A stretch of 44,386 nt of DNA from Candidatus Heimdallarchaeota archaeon LC_3 (lineage in GTDB: Archaea; Asgardarchaeota; Heimdallarchaeia; Hodarchaeales; LC-3). Numbering within the stretch: position 1 is the first letter of the stretch; each line of letters opens with the position of its first letter. The stretch is taken from the NCBI GenBank assembly GCA_001940645.1, contig MDVS01000039.1, positions 1 through 44,386 of the forward strand, given 5' to 3'. Below, in pieces: positions 35,501 through 44,201 of this stretch. The position numbers and the translations under genes were made by a program. The notes beneath the pieces were generated by a model. That model was not told the DNA's origin. It made no database searches and saw only the letters and a list, made by a program, of their open reading frames with translations.

Positions 35501-35643
35501 AGGAGCTTGAAAAATTATTGTCGAAAGAATTTAAAGAAAAACTAGTTAGTGATGCTTTTGTCGAGGTAGTCCCTGATGCTCCAACTTCTTGGATAAGAAA
35601 AAAAGTAAAAGGATTAGAATTGGAGGTTTTATTAAAAAACTAA
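32548..35643 (+). CDS. ileS: Isoleucyl-tRNA synthetase, with HHAW-type class I signature
   Basis: The 1031-residue enzyme attaches isoleucine to tRNA-Ile. It has a class I catalytic core with the HIGH-equivalent in NPMGVHHAWGRTLKD (residues 66-80), the CP1 editing domain with WTTTPWTLPANVAVAV, TGLVHVAPGCGAEDN and HRYPSCWRC, WCISRKRFWGLPLP, and a KMSKS-equivalent MHRSKGN near residue 645. Zinc-type cysteines (MPWCPRCGTSL, ECSDCGE and VKCTKCGH) are present. A typical archaeal IleRS carries HLGTAW or HIGH; the HHAWG/SKGN form seems more like a bacterial-type variant, so transfer is possible. GTG 32548 is the only standard start, but the frame is open for about 40 codons upstream. Confidence 0.95.
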   Translation: MLDFLPTGTKSFDYFPNLSVFPDFLTLEKQVNEFWKKLEVPKKYLNKSSTKKRFSFFDGPITANNPMGVHHAWGRTLKDVYLRYNNSLGKKIRYQNGFDCQGLWVEVEVEKQLKLNSKREIFDFGLDRFTNACRARVEKFGDVITEQSQQLGQWMDWDNSYWTHTDTNIEYIWYFLKICNENGWLYKGNRVMPWCPRCGTSLSQHEQMDSYKDITHPSVFVQFAHKHYTGHFTEFEAFLLQKFPQKMPDVALLVWTTTPWTLPANVAVAVHPELDYILVKPQKKKLKNSMWLVLGKNAFEGLSWLQETYVEVFTFKGDLLVGIDLEGPCQSFVPEQNNVDVTVVSWDEVSETDGTGLVHVAPGCGAEDNELGKKLGLPVLAPLTENGHYLPKFGFDGKFFSDVSESVTEKLQFLGKLQYETTLVHRYPSCWRCNEELVYRLVDEWFLSSKEIRPLLLIAIEEVTWDPPSLKARMKDWLNNMADWCISRKRFWGLPLPFYECSDCGELQVMGRVDELWRAAGMKSKYEFDKLVPDLHRPHVDKVMVKCTKCGHSVPRVTEVGDCWLDAGIVPFSTLEFLDDNSSDSYWAKWFPADLVLEMHEQIRLWFYSMLFMSVTLVGKPPYKHVVAYEKVLDAKGEAMHRSKGNALWFYEAADELGADPNRWFYAGWDISKPLLYGFENVKNSTKPLLTLWSCARFLQQNLLLTPSVWPKLNSGLPKVMNLTDVWLVNELKSLEKEVTNLYKSYKLSKLLQTLSRFWDKLSTFWLRNNRQRFWVAEESEKNVLSADVQLAYQLLWKAVYLSVKLFAPVVPHLAEYFYQVLIKPASSTLPESIHLLTKKAEILPNLTKKQRETLEVSELVWDLLETGRKLRQDNRIKNRYRLPELYLTKLDNHDELNLVKSWKNVFEIELNFQNVYFQRPKNDSGFNTNTTQDWTLYLDPKVPEEWKIEWKRSDILRTIQFLRKKASLPLTQKSLVGFRTSNKKELEKLLSKEFKEKLVSDAFVEVVPDAPTSWIRKKVKGLELEVLLKN

Positions 35644-35730
35644 GAATTTTACTTCAATTCAGTATTTTTCTTTCTTTCTTTACCAAATATATAAAAAACA
35701 AAATACTGAATTAAATTAAAGAATTTGAAA

Positions 35731-37128
35731 CTAAATTTGTGGTATCTGAGCCATACTTTCCTTAATCATTTGATGATTTACTTGGAAATCTTGTAATTTA
35801 TTACTAAGAAAATTCTGATATCCTAAGAGATCTAACAATCCATGACCGCTCAAATTAAACAAAATCACTGGGCCCTCGGATGAGGAAGAATCTTTTGGAT
35901 ATTGTCTTGCTTGTTCAATTGTTGATGCTACAGCATGAGCTGATTCAGGTGCAGGAATAATTCCTTCAGCTTTAGTAAATATGTGAGCAGCATCAAAAAC
36001 AAGTTGTTGAGAATAAGCTTCTGCCTCTATTATTTTATTTTCGAGCAGGTGTGAAACTGTTGGAGCAGAACCATGATATCGTAGTCCTCCAGCATGAACT
36101 GGTGCCGGAATAAATTTGTGTCCAACTGTATACATCCGAAGTAACGGAGTCATTTGTCCAGTATCTCCAAAATCATATTTCATTTCACCTTGTGTTAATT
36201 TTGGTGCAGCGGTTGATTCCACAGCTATAACTTTCAGATCAGGAGTTTTTCCCTGCAATTTATCTTCTAAGAAAGGGAAAGCTAATCCTCCAAAATTCGA
36301 TCCTCCTCCCAAACAACCAATAATGATATCGGGTTTTTCATTAATGCTTTCTAATTGTGTTTGTGCTTCTTGTCCAATAATAGTTTGATGTAATAATACA
36401 TGGTTTAAAACTGATCCCAAGGAGTATTTACAGTTTTCTGAGGACATAGTTTTTTCAATAGCTTCAGAAATAGCAGTTCCAAGAGAGCCAGGGTGATCAG
36501 GATTTTCACCTAATATTTTTTTTCCGATTTCTGTTATGTTTGAAGGAGAGGGATGAACTTTAGCGCCATACATTTCCATTACCGTTCTTCTTTGAGGTTT
36601 TTGATCATAACTAATCTTAACCATGAACACTTCAATATCAAGGTCGAAAAATTGACCTGCATAAGCTAAAGCTGTACCCCACTGTCCAGCCCCTGTTTCT
36701 GTATATAATTTCTCTACACCTTCTTTGGCATTATAATAGGCTTGAGCAATGGCTGTATTAGGTTTATGAGAACCGGGAGGACTAACTCCTTCATACTTAA
36801 AATAAATTTTAGCAGAAGTTTTCAAAGCTGCTTCAAATCGTTCTGCTCGAAAAACAGGTGATGGTCTATAACGAGCATATATATCACGTACTTCCTCAGG
36901 AATTGGAATATATTTTTCAGCACTAACTTCCTGTTTAATTAATTCTAAAGGAAATAACGGTGCTAAATCCTGTGGACCAATGGGTAGTTTTGTGCCGGGA
37001 TGTAATGGAGGTGCCATTTGTCCTGATAAATTCCCAAAGTCTGATAAAATATTATAATAATTCTTTGGGATATCTTCTATACTTAAATCAATTCGTATTG
37101 TATTTTTTCTTTTTGTTTCTTCTAACAT
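35731..37128 (-). CDS. trpB: Tryptophan synthase beta chain-like PLP enzyme, TrpB2
   Basis: This 465-residue PLP-dependent enzyme makes tryptophan from indole (or indole-glycerol-phosphate product) and serine. The Schiff-base lysine is K122 in [16 protein letters not shown], the PLP phosphate-binding loop is [12 protein letters not shown], and ETGAGQWG follows the active-site Glu. Length (over 450) and the N-terminal extension (residues 1-60) identify the TrpB2 branch, found widely in archaea and able to work without or with loose binding to TrpA. No trpA or other trp gene is in the window, which is usual for TrpB2 and suggests indole salvage. The adjacent plus-strand tRNA synthetase gene converges with it. 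Confidence 0.95.
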   Translation of the reverse strand: MLEETKRKNTIRIDLSIEDIPKNYYNILSDFGNLSGQMAPPLHPGTKLPIGPQDLAPLFPLELIKQEVSAEKYIPIPEEVRDIYARYRPSPVFRAERFEAALKTSAKIYFKYEGVSPPGSHKPNTAIAQAYYNAKEGVEKLYTETGAGQWGTALAYAGQFFDLDIEVFMVKISYDQKPQRRTVMEMYGAKVHPSPSNITEIGKKILGENPDHPGSLGTAISEAIEKTMSSENCKYSLGSVLNHVLLHQTIIGQEAQTQLESINEKPDIIIGCLGGGSNFGGLAFPFLEDKLQGKTPDLKVIAVESTAAPKLTQGEMKYDFGDTGQMTPLLRMYTVGHKFIPAPVHAGGLRYHGSAPTVSHLLENKIIEAEAYSQQLVFDAAHIFTKAEGIIPAPESAHAVASTIEQARQYPKDSSSSEGPVILFNLSGHGLLDLLGYQNFLSNKLQDFQVNHQMIKESMAQIPQI

Positions 37129-37308
37129 TGTTATTCACCAAATTATTTTTTTGATTAAACATGATTTTTTTTAGGGAAATAAGGTATAATGGCTGGAAAT
37201 TTTACAACGGATTGTATATTAAGAGTAATAAACTTCCTCTTACTGTTTAAAGAATCGGTGAAGATGAAAACAATACTAAGAAGAACAATTATTATTCTTT
37301 ATTAATTC

Positions 37309-37524
37309 TTAGTTTCTTCGCCACCAAAGACGCCAATGCCAACTTCTAACATTTCGATAGTCAGAAAAAAGAGATAATTTTTGCATTGGAGTCTTAACAT
37401 AGTGAAAAGGTTTCGAACCAGTAATGCATTTTGATTCTAAGATTTTTTGATAATGTTCTGTGTTAAATTCCGTATTAGCTGTTAGCCTTTCAAAGGCATT
37501 ATCCAGTCCAAGTGCATACCACAA
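37309..37524 (-). pseudogene. C-terminal-looking protein fragment, unrecognised
   Basis: A 71-codon frame begins at TTG 37524, directly after an in-frame TGA, and ends at 37309. The text reads as protein (YALGLDNAFERLTANTEFN, then TGSKPFHYVKTPMQKLSLF and an aromatic, basic tail SWHWRLWW). It could be the tail of a decayed membrane-associated enzyme. The upstream piece is missing and no family is evident. Confidence 0.3.
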
Positions 37525-37688
37525 TCAATCCTTAAGAAAAATCTTACAACTACAGCAAAAAATAATTTTATAAAAATGTTTTCACGAAAACAAATTACTA
37601 ATGTAAGAGAGAAAAAAATTATCTTTTTCAGAAAATTTACAAAATAAAAAATTGTCCTATTCACATCTTAAACTTCTAAATCGCGAAC

Positions 37689-37732
37689 AAAATGCTTATT
37701 TAATAATAATCCTAGCCTAAGCATTTTTTTTT
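37689..37732 (+). terminator. Hairpin plus T9 tract (intrinsic-terminator-like)
   Basis: AAAATGCTTA at 37689-37698 pairs perfectly with TAAGCATTTT at 37718-37727, leaving a 19-base loop, and the right arm runs on into nine T (37724-37732). On the plus strand this is the layout of an intrinsic terminator. No plus-strand gene ends just before it, so it may end readthrough or an unseen RNA. Confidence 0.45.
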
Positions 37733-37892
37733 GTAATTGTCACTGATTTTCAGTCAGTTTTCTGTATTATCTCAACTTTTAATTCAGTAAATATTGAAGC
37801 TAATGAAATTATCTAATGAAATTTGAATTATGAATAATTTAGATTACCACATTAACAAAAAATGAATAAATAGTATTAAAGAGGGGAGGGAG

Positions 37893-37962
37893 AGCCCCAC
37901 AACAAAGAAAATAGGAAAGTTACATTTAAAATGTAAGAGAAGACCTAATGAGTCGTGGGGCT
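37893..37962 (+). ncRNA. Candidate structured RNA with nested stems
   Basis: An 8-bp perfect outer stem AGCCCCAC (37893-37900) with GTGGGGCT (37955-37962) encloses TAGG (37912-37915) pairing with CCTA (37944-37947) and a hairpin TTACAT (37920-37925) with ATGTAA (37931-37936). The outer stem is far more GC-rich than the surroundings, and the total length is about 70 bases. It is not a tRNA: no T-arm or anticodon arm can be drawn. It may be a small RNA or a leader of the 38233 gene. The strand is not proven, since the stems pair on either strand. Confidence 0.45.
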
Positions 37963-38175
37963 AATTCATTCTTAACTCCTTACCTTATATATGTTTTGTT
38001 CTTATGCATACTTATTAATTATGTACCATAAATGTCATCTAAATTTCGTATTAGATTTTTGTCTTTTTTCGATCGATCGTTCATAAAGATATCAAGAAAT
38101 ATTGAATTTATTATTAATTTTTCATAATACAGAGGAATTTAAAGAAAATATTCTATATGATTAATACATATAAAC

Positions 38176-38183
38176 TATATAAG
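38176..38183 (+). promoter_or_regulatory. Candidate TATA box
   Basis: TATATAAG lies about 50 bases before GTG 38233, in the position expected for an archaeal promoter with a leader of some 25-30 bases. Confidence 0.45.
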
Positions 38184-38232
38184 ATGATTCACTTTCTTGT
38201 TTCCGTATCCAAAATTAAGGTTGATCTGAAGA

Positions 38233-38841
38233 GTGAGTGAATATAAAAATTTAATTATTGATGATAAAGAACAACAAATAGATAAAGCTGCCGTTAAAGA
38301 ATCTTTAATGGATTTCGTAGGACATTTTTCTACAGCCAGTGCAATTCTAACTGGTTTTTATATTACAACATGTGTCTTCATTATAGGGATAAAAGCAAGT
38401 ATTACCGATCCTGATACCTTTGCATTTCTTGACGCTCCACTTCTAGAAAATAATATTATTGGTATCACAATAAAAGATTTCTTAAACGACTTTAGTTTAG
38501 CATATTTATGGCCTTCTAACTTTCAGTATATGGTTTTAATATTCATAATATTGTTTATTTTGAGTCTTTTCTCTTATGCAATGTTTATCTGGGTTGGTTT
38601 ACTTCAAATGTCAAATTATCGTGATCATTCTGATAAAAAAGAGAAAAAAATCCTTACATGGGTACAAAGAGGAATGAATACTTTATTTATAAGTCTGATT
38701 TTTAGTTTTATTTCTCTTCCTTGGGCCATGTTAAGGTTTATCGTAGATGAAGCCCTAAGTGCCTCTCTTTTACTTATAATAATTATAATAGTATTTATTA
38801 TAATACTACTATTACTTTTGAGAATTATTAGAAGAAAATGA
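38233..38841 (+). CDS. Four-helix membrane protein, unknown function
   Basis: The 202-residue protein starts at GTG 38233. A charged soluble N-terminus of about 35 residues precedes membrane helices near residues 37-55, 95-120, 140-160 and 170-198. The last helix (LLLIIIIIVFIIILLLLL) is an extreme Leu/Ile run ended by RIIRRK. The extra-membrane loop (residues 56-90) is polar. No family recognised. It converges with the histidine kinase gene, ending 12 bases from it. Confidence 0.6.
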   Translation: MSEYKNLIIDDKEQQIDKAAVKESLMDFVGHFSTASAILTGFYITTCVFIIGIKASITDPDTFAFLDAPLLENNIIGITIKDFLNDFSLAYLWPSNFQYMVLIFIILFILSLFSYAMFIWVGLLQMSNYRDHSDKKEKKILTWVQRGMNTLFISLIFSFISLPWAMLRFIVDEALSASLLLIIIIIVFIIILLLLLRIIRRK

Positions 38842-38853
38842 AATGGTAAATCT

Positions 38854-40512
38854 CTAAAATAGTTTTAATAGTTGGAATTGGGATTTATTAATAATGCTTT
38901 TAGGGAATACAATCTCAAATCGTGCGCCATTAGCATATTTAGAATTATTTTCTCCTGTTATGGTTCCACCATGATGTTGTATTATTAGTCTTGACAAATA
39001 CAATCCTATTCCCGTTCCTTTAGTTCCAAATACTGTATCTGCACTGACATATTTTTCAAATAAATTGTTTTTTATCATATCTGGAATACCAGGACCATTA
39101 TCTTCCACAATTAGGAATATTTGGTTAGTTTTTGAGTTAAAACTTCCACTTATAGAAATTTTTCCCTTGGTTGGATCAATATATTTTTTAGCATTAATGA
39201 TTAAGTTTTTAACAACCTGTTCAATCCTTGATTTATCCAAAAAACATGATACTTCAAATGGGAAATTGATTTCAAATTGAATATCCTTATATTGCTGGAT
39301 ATAAGCATTAGTCGTTTCTTGGACTTGCTCAAAAAACTGAAAACCTTCTGGTCTCATAACTATAGTATGTGTTTCGAATTTCCTTAATTGAGCTAAATCT
39401 TCCAATAAATGAAGTGCCTGTTTATTATTATTTTCAATTCTTTTGATATAGCTTGAAATTTTAGCATTTTCGATTCCTTTTCCCTTCAATTCTCTCAAAA
39501 TAAGCGTTAAAAAACCTGAGACTGTTATCAAAGGATTCTTTAATTCGTGAGATATAAAAGAGGTATATTCAAGGAATTTTTTGTATTCTTCTGGTATTGT
39601 TTCTTGTGTATCATCATCTTTTTGTGTTCTTTTTGTTGGATAGTTTTGTAGTGTCATTTCATAGGTTGCAAAAGTTGGATAAATATCTGATTGACTTTGT
39701 CCATAAGGCAACATCATGAAACCTATTAACATCAATAATAAAGCAATTAAAAATAAACCGAACCATATTACATAGATATACCTTAAGTCATATGGTTCAG
39801 AATAATGCCAAGGCACCCATGCAGCATAAGTGATTCCAAACCATACAAATCCGATCAATAAATAATTTACAGCTCTTTTACTATATCCATACAGTGTGTA
39901 ACGCTTGAATCCAAATAGATACCACATATAAGCGATTGTAAAAGAAACAGGAATAAAAACTGTGAAGAGAAAACCAGACATGGTAAATTCTATATCAGAG
40001 CGAATAAATAAACCATAAACAAACCATAATTCTGAAACAATTACAATAAAAAAAGCAGGAATTCTTTGAAACAACTTCTTCCTCTTATGGATTGAGAACA
40101 TTATTTCAGAAAATCCGTACCACATTCCTGCAGCCCAAATTATCATTCCTTGTCTAAAAAAGAAGAATGTTTCAGGATTTTGGTTATCAACAAATCCAAG
40201 GGAGCCAAGTAAAAGACCTACGAAAAGTAATAAAAAAAACGTAAAGCTAATAGCCCATGCTAATTGGTAATTGCCATATTTTTTCCCCCATTTGTTCCAT
40301 CGATAAAATAAACTGCCAGATATTGTTAATATTAATATAGAAGCTAAGAGGGATAAGATAAATATTGGATAAGTAGTTTCTAATTCAGGAATTGGAAATC
40401 CTCTAATTTCATAAAATATGAAGAAAAATGATAGAATTTGGAATATAATAATAAATAGAATAAATACCCAATGCCTTTTCACCAAATCTTTGATGTAATT
40501 ATTTCGAAACAA
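38854..40512 (-). CDS. Membrane-bound sensor histidine kinase
   Basis: The 552-residue protein has about eight N-terminal membrane helices (residues 14-268), which form a sensor resembling MASE-type or 7TM modules, then a HisKA domain with the phospho-accepting His322 in YTSFISHELKNPLITVSGFL and an ATPase domain with NLIINAKKY (N box), VEDNGPGIP and GTGIGLYLSRLI (G box). It autophosphorylates and passes phosphate to a regulator that is not encoded nearby. No PAS or HAMP domain is seen between membrane part and kinase; the linker (270-315) is polar and Thr/Gln-rich. Membrane ligand unknown. The start is ATG 40512. Confidence 0.92.
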   Translation of the reverse strand: MFRNNYIKDLVKRHWVFILFIIIFQILSFFFIFYEIRGFPIPELETTYPIFILSLLASILILTISGSLFYRWNKWGKKYGNYQLAWAISFTFFLLLFVGLLLGSLGFVDNQNPETFFFFRQGMIIWAAGMWYGFSEIMFSIHKRKKLFQRIPAFFIVIVSELWFVYGLFIRSDIEFTMSGFLFTVFIPVSFTIAYMWYLFGFKRYTLYGYSKRAVNYLLIGFVWFGITYAAWVPWHYSEPYDLRYIYVIWFGLFLIALLLMLIGFMMLPYGQSQSDIYPTFATYEMTLQNYPTKRTQKDDDTQETIPEEYKKFLEYTSFISHELKNPLITVSGFLTLILRELKGKGIENAKISSYIKRIENNNKQALHLLEDLAQLRKFETHTIVMRPEGFQFFEQVQETTNAYIQQYKDIQFEINFPFEVSCFLDKSRIEQVVKNLIINAKKYIDPTKGKISISGSFNSKTNQIFLIVEDNGPGIPDMIKNNLFEKYVSADTVFGTKGTGIGLYLSRLIIQHHGGTITGENNSKYANGARFEIVFPKSIINKSQFQLLKLF

Positions 40513-40958
40513 AGACTATTTACACCCTACAAATTATTATCAAGTAAAATATTTTTTTAATTTTATCAAATTCAATAAAAACTTTGTAATGATACCCGTT
40601 TGATATGTCTTTTTTACTTGAATTCTTTTTTTCTTAATAAAGATTATGAGAGGATACCTAATTTTTTAGGAAATTTACTAATATTACAATGGTTTCGATG
40701 AGAAGACTTTCATTTTTGAAAAAGCTGAAAAATTTTAGATAAATATTTTGATTTCAAGGAATATTATATCCTAGTATGGTCCTAATAACTAGCAAATTTA
40801 TTATTATCTTTTATTAAGATTGTTTTATTGCTGATAAAAGCCTTAATTTTTTTCTCAGTTTTTTTTTCTTACTTCGTTTTCCGATTATATTAATTAATAA
40901 ATAAATAAAGAATAAATTCAATTTGACAAATGGAATTGGAAATAAAGAGTTCATAATT
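40513..40958. other. Divergent intergenic region
   Basis: These 446 bases separate the divergent kinase and carboxypeptidase genes. AT-rich with several T-runs (for example 40861-40868) and no gene; both promoters must lie here. TTG 40923 begins a possible 12-residue extension of the carboxypeptidase. Confidence 0.45.
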
Positions 40959-42434
40959 ATGAGTGAAAAGGAAAAACAAAAGAAAGACAAGCCTAAAGAT
41001 AAACCAGAACCACCAAAAGATCAGATTGTAGAAACTAAACATAAGATTATGATAAATAATAAAGAAATAGCTTATACTATTAAAACAGGGACAATAGTAC
41101 TAAAAAAGGAAATTGATGAAAAAGAACCCCAAGCAAAAGCATCCATTTTTTTCCTTGCATATTCGAAGGATAAGCCTTCTGACATTACAAAAAGACCAAT
41201 AACTTTTTCTTTTAATGGTGGACCAGGATCGTCATCTGTTTGGCTCCACTTAGGTCTTTTAGGACCTAAAATAATTAAAGTCGAGGATAATAATGCGAAA
41301 CCTATTTCTCCTCCCTATAAACTAAGAGATAATAATTATTCAATTCTCGATGAGACGGATCTAGTATTTATAGATCCTGTCAGTACAGGATATAGTCGTG
41401 CAGTTCCTGGAGAGAAATCAGAACAATTTCTTGAATTCAAAAAAGATATTGAAACCGTCGGTGAATTTATTCGTCTTTTCACAACCAGGTATAAGCGATG
41501 GACTTCGCCTAAATTTCTAATAGGGGAAAGTTACGGAACTACAAGAGCAGCAAGGTTATCAGGCTACTTACAAGATAAATTAGGTATGAATTTAAATGGA
41601 TTAATGCTAATTTCAGTGGTATTAAACTTTCAAACTATTTCTTTCTTACCTGGCAATGATTTCCCGCATATACTCTTTTTACCTACATGGACTGCTACAG
41701 CTTGGTATCATAATATGTTACCAGAGGATTTACAACAAAATCTCGAAAATTCAGTTAAGGAAGCGAGAGAATTTGCAATGAATGAGTATACCCTAGCATT
41801 AATGAAGGGAGACAAATTGCAAGGAGAAGAAAGAAAACAAATTATTAAAAAATTGGCTCGATTAACTGGATTATCAGAAAAATACATAGAAAGAACGAAT
41901 CTTCGAATAAATATTAACAAATTTTCAAAAGAATTATTACGTGAAAAACATAGAACAGTAGGCAGGTTAGATAGTAGATATTTAGGGATTGATAGTGATG
42001 ATTCTGGTGCAGAGTATGAGTTTGATCCTGCATATTCGGTTATTCAGGGACCATATACTGCAACATTTAATGACTATGTTAGAAATGATCTAAATTACGA
42101 AAACGATGTCCCTTATGAAATCTTAGCCCCATTATATGAAAAATGGAAATATGAAAAATATCAGAATAAATTTGTTAATGTGGCTGAGACTTTACGCGAA
42201 GCTATGAGTAAAAATAATTTCCTTAAAGTTTTTGTTGCTAATGGCTATTTTGATCAAGCTACTCCGTTTCTTGCTACAGAATACACATTAGATCATTTGG
42301 GATTAGACGAATCTTTAAGGAATAATATTTCTGTTTCTTATTATGAAGCGGGCCATATGATGTATGTTCATGAGCCATCCTTGAAACAAATGAAAGAAGA
42401 CTTGAAACGATTTTTACATTCAGCAATATACTAA
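40959..42434 (+). CDS. S10-family serine carboxypeptidase-like protein, no signal peptide
   Basis: The protein, 491 residues from ATG 40959, has the S10 hallmarks: ITFSFNGGPGSSSVWLHLGL for the oxyanion hole, a catalytic Ser in FLIGESYGTTRAARLSGYL (residue 191), a probable Asp in FVANGYFDQATPF and a His in YYEAGHMMYVHEP. The family removes C-terminal residues or acts as acyltransferase and works in acidic or extracellular places, usually with a signal peptide. Here a Lys/Pro/Glu-rich start (EKEKQKKDKPKDKPEPPK) replaces it, so the enzyme should be cytosolic unless exported another way. The TTG start at 40923 adds 12 residues without making a signal. An insertion with many Lys/Glu occupies residues 275-340. 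Confidence 0.92.
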   Translation: MSEKEKQKKDKPKDKPEPPKDQIVETKHKIMINNKEIAYTIKTGTIVLKKEIDEKEPQAKASIFFLAYSKDKPSDITKRPITFSFNGGPGSSSVWLHLGLLGPKIIKVEDNNAKPISPPYKLRDNNYSILDETDLVFIDPVSTGYSRAVPGEKSEQFLEFKKDIETVGEFIRLFTTRYKRWTSPKFLIGESYGTTRAARLSGYLQDKLGMNLNGLMLISVVLNFQTISFLPGNDFPHILFLPTWTATAWYHNMLPEDLQQNLENSVKEAREFAMNEYTLALMKGDKLQGEERKQIIKKLARLTGLSEKYIERTNLRININKFSKELLREKHRTVGRLDSRYLGIDSDDSGAEYEFDPAYSVIQGPYTATFNDYVRNDLNYENDVPYEILAPLYEKWKYEKYQNKFVNVAETLREAMSKNNFLKVFVANGYFDQATPFLATEYTLDHLGLDESLRNNISVSYYEAGHMMYVHEPSLKQMKEDLKRFLHSAIY

Positions 42435-42716
42435 GAACAAATTTAGTATGAATTTATAAGAAATGAATATAATTTAAGACCTACACGTGATCACTACGAA
42501 TTTTTGATGCCCCAATACACACGATAGAAGTATTACCAATAGTTCGGATTTTCTCAACATTACCGGTGTAAAAGTGAATTTAAACAGGAAAATTTTTCAT
42601 TTAATGAAAAAACAATTCAAGTTCAAATATATCTAACATATCAGGATATGAAATCCTCATCGTATTTTCAGCGGTTGGCTTGACAAGGATTAGAAGAATA
42701 AAGAATTAAATTTAAT

Positions 42717-43955
42717 TTACTTCTTTTCTTTAACTATTTTTCCACCTTTAATTACAGAAGTTATATTGTCAGGCTCTCCTAAAACTGTAATATCGTCTAA
42801 TGGGTTTTTCGATACAGTGATAATATCTGCATCATATCCCTTAGCCAATAATCCTGATTTAGGAGCTTGAGGGCCTAGTGTTAATGGACCATTATATGTT
42901 GCTGTTTCAATAGCTTGTAATTCTGACATACCTGCTTGAATATAATATGCTAGCTCTTTACCATTACTTCCCCATGGAACGACTGTCTCCAATCCAGAAT
43001 TAATGATATCAGTTCCCAAGGCTATTGTGACACCTTTTCTGATGCATGTTTTACTAGATTCAAAATGGATGTCTGAAAGGGCCTGAAGTTTTTTAAGAGC
43101 ATAATCTGGAATTTGAGATTTTTGAGAGAATTTTAATAATTGATCGATAATGAATCGTGTTGGTACAACAATAGCATTTTTTTTTACCATAATATCAGCA
43201 ATTTCATCATCAATATATGATCCATGTTCAATTGTATGAACATCATTTCTCAAAGCGGCCATAATACCAGGTTTTCCATGACAATGAGCCATAACAATAC
43301 GATCAGCTCTTTTAGCCTCATCTACTATTGCCCTCATTTCTTCATCGCTAAATTGTTGATGAATTGGGTGATCAATTTCACTCAATACTCCACCAGATGC
43401 ACAAATTTTTATTACTTTAGCTCCTAAACGAAGTTGCTTTCTGACACTTTTTAGTACTTCTGGAACTCCATCACATAACTCTAAGGGGAAGCCTGAAAAA
43501 GAATTAGTCAAGCAATCCAGTGAAATACTATGGATGTCTGCATGTCCTCCGGTTTGGCTTAAAATAGCGCCAGGCGAATAAATGTTTGGACCTTCGATGG
43601 ATCCTTCATTTATTGCTCTCGAAAGAAAAATGCCATATCCTCCTGCTTCTCTGATACTAGTAAAACCTGCATACAAAGCCCTTTCAGCGTCCTTAACAGT
43701 TCTTGCTGTAAGGACAGAGATATGTGTTCTTACTAATTCTTCAAGATTAGCTGTTTTCAAGCCCAAAAAATGAGCATGACAATCCCACATTCCTGGCATA
43801 GCAACAGGGACAGTAAGAGTTTTTTCAACGTTATTAGTGGGTGATCCTTCAATTGAACCAACATATTCAATTTTATCTTTACTTAATAAGACACAACCAT
43901 TCTTAATAGGCTCTCCTTTTCCAGGTATAAGCATATCTGCTTCGATTCGAATCAT
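42717..43955 (-). CDS. Metal-dependent amidohydrolase (imidazolonepropionase-like)
   Basis: The 412-residue enzyme of the amidohydrolase superfamily has the metal ligands in GMWDCHAHF (H60, H62), a lysine in AKVIKICASGG that may be carboxylated, His residues in IVMAHCHGKPG and TIEHGSYID, and the metal Asp in IALGTDIINSG. A small beta-sandwich is formed by both termini (MIRIEADMLIPG, then VIKGGKIVKEKK), as in related Xaa-Pro dipeptidases, imidazolonepropionases and organophosphatase-like hydrolases. Two-metal sites hydrolyse amide or cyclic amide bonds. The substrate cannot be read from sequence. It stands alone on the minus strand and ends about 280 bases from the carboxypeptidase. Confidence 0.92.
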   Translation of the reverse strand: MIRIEADMLIPGKGEPIKNGCVLLSKDKIEYVGSIEGSPTNNVEKTLTVPVAMPGMWDCHAHFLGLKTANLEELVRTHISVLTARTVKDAERALYAGFTSIREAGGYGIFLSRAINEGSIEGPNIYSPGAILSQTGGHADIHSISLDCLTNSFSGFPLELCDGVPEVLKSVRKQLRLGAKVIKICASGGVLSEIDHPIHQQFSDEEMRAIVDEAKRADRIVMAHCHGKPGIMAALRNDVHTIEHGSYIDDEIADIMVKKNAIVVPTRFIIDQLLKFSQKSQIPDYALKKLQALSDIHFESSKTCIRKGVTIALGTDIINSGLETVVPWGSNGKELAYYIQAGMSELQAIETATYNGPLTLGPQAPKSGLLAKGYDADIITVSKNPLDDITVLGEPDNITSVIKGGKIVKEKK

Positions 43956-44201
43956 GAAATGACCTCGTGGAAATTATAGAATAGTGAATAATTACTTCAG
44001 AAAATTCTTTTATTTCTTATATTTTTCTTAAAAAACTTCAATAAGATTTTTTAAAAAAAAAAATCGAATATAATTCAAAAATTTCTTGATTATTCTTTTT
44101 CTAGTAGAAATCTACCCACTTTGTCTTGCAAACTACTTTGTCTTACCTTGAATTTGATATACTTAAGAATATTTTATCCGTATAGGTTATTGTGTAGAAA
44201 G

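Larger units (their letters stand above)
37129..38232. other. 1.1-kb region without an intact gene
   Basis: The region holds a minus-strand start-poor fragment (37309-37524), a hairpin followed by T9 (37689-37732) and a candidate structured RNA (37893-37962), listed separately. Near its right end TATATAAG at 38176-38183 is a likely promoter element for the gene at 38233. The rest is AT-rich without features. Confidence 0.5.

Noticed and set aside
37482..37664. 60-codon hydrophobic minus-strand frame
   Set aside because: Overlaps another frame and is mostly Phe/Ile from AT-rich DNA; not convincing as a membrane protein.
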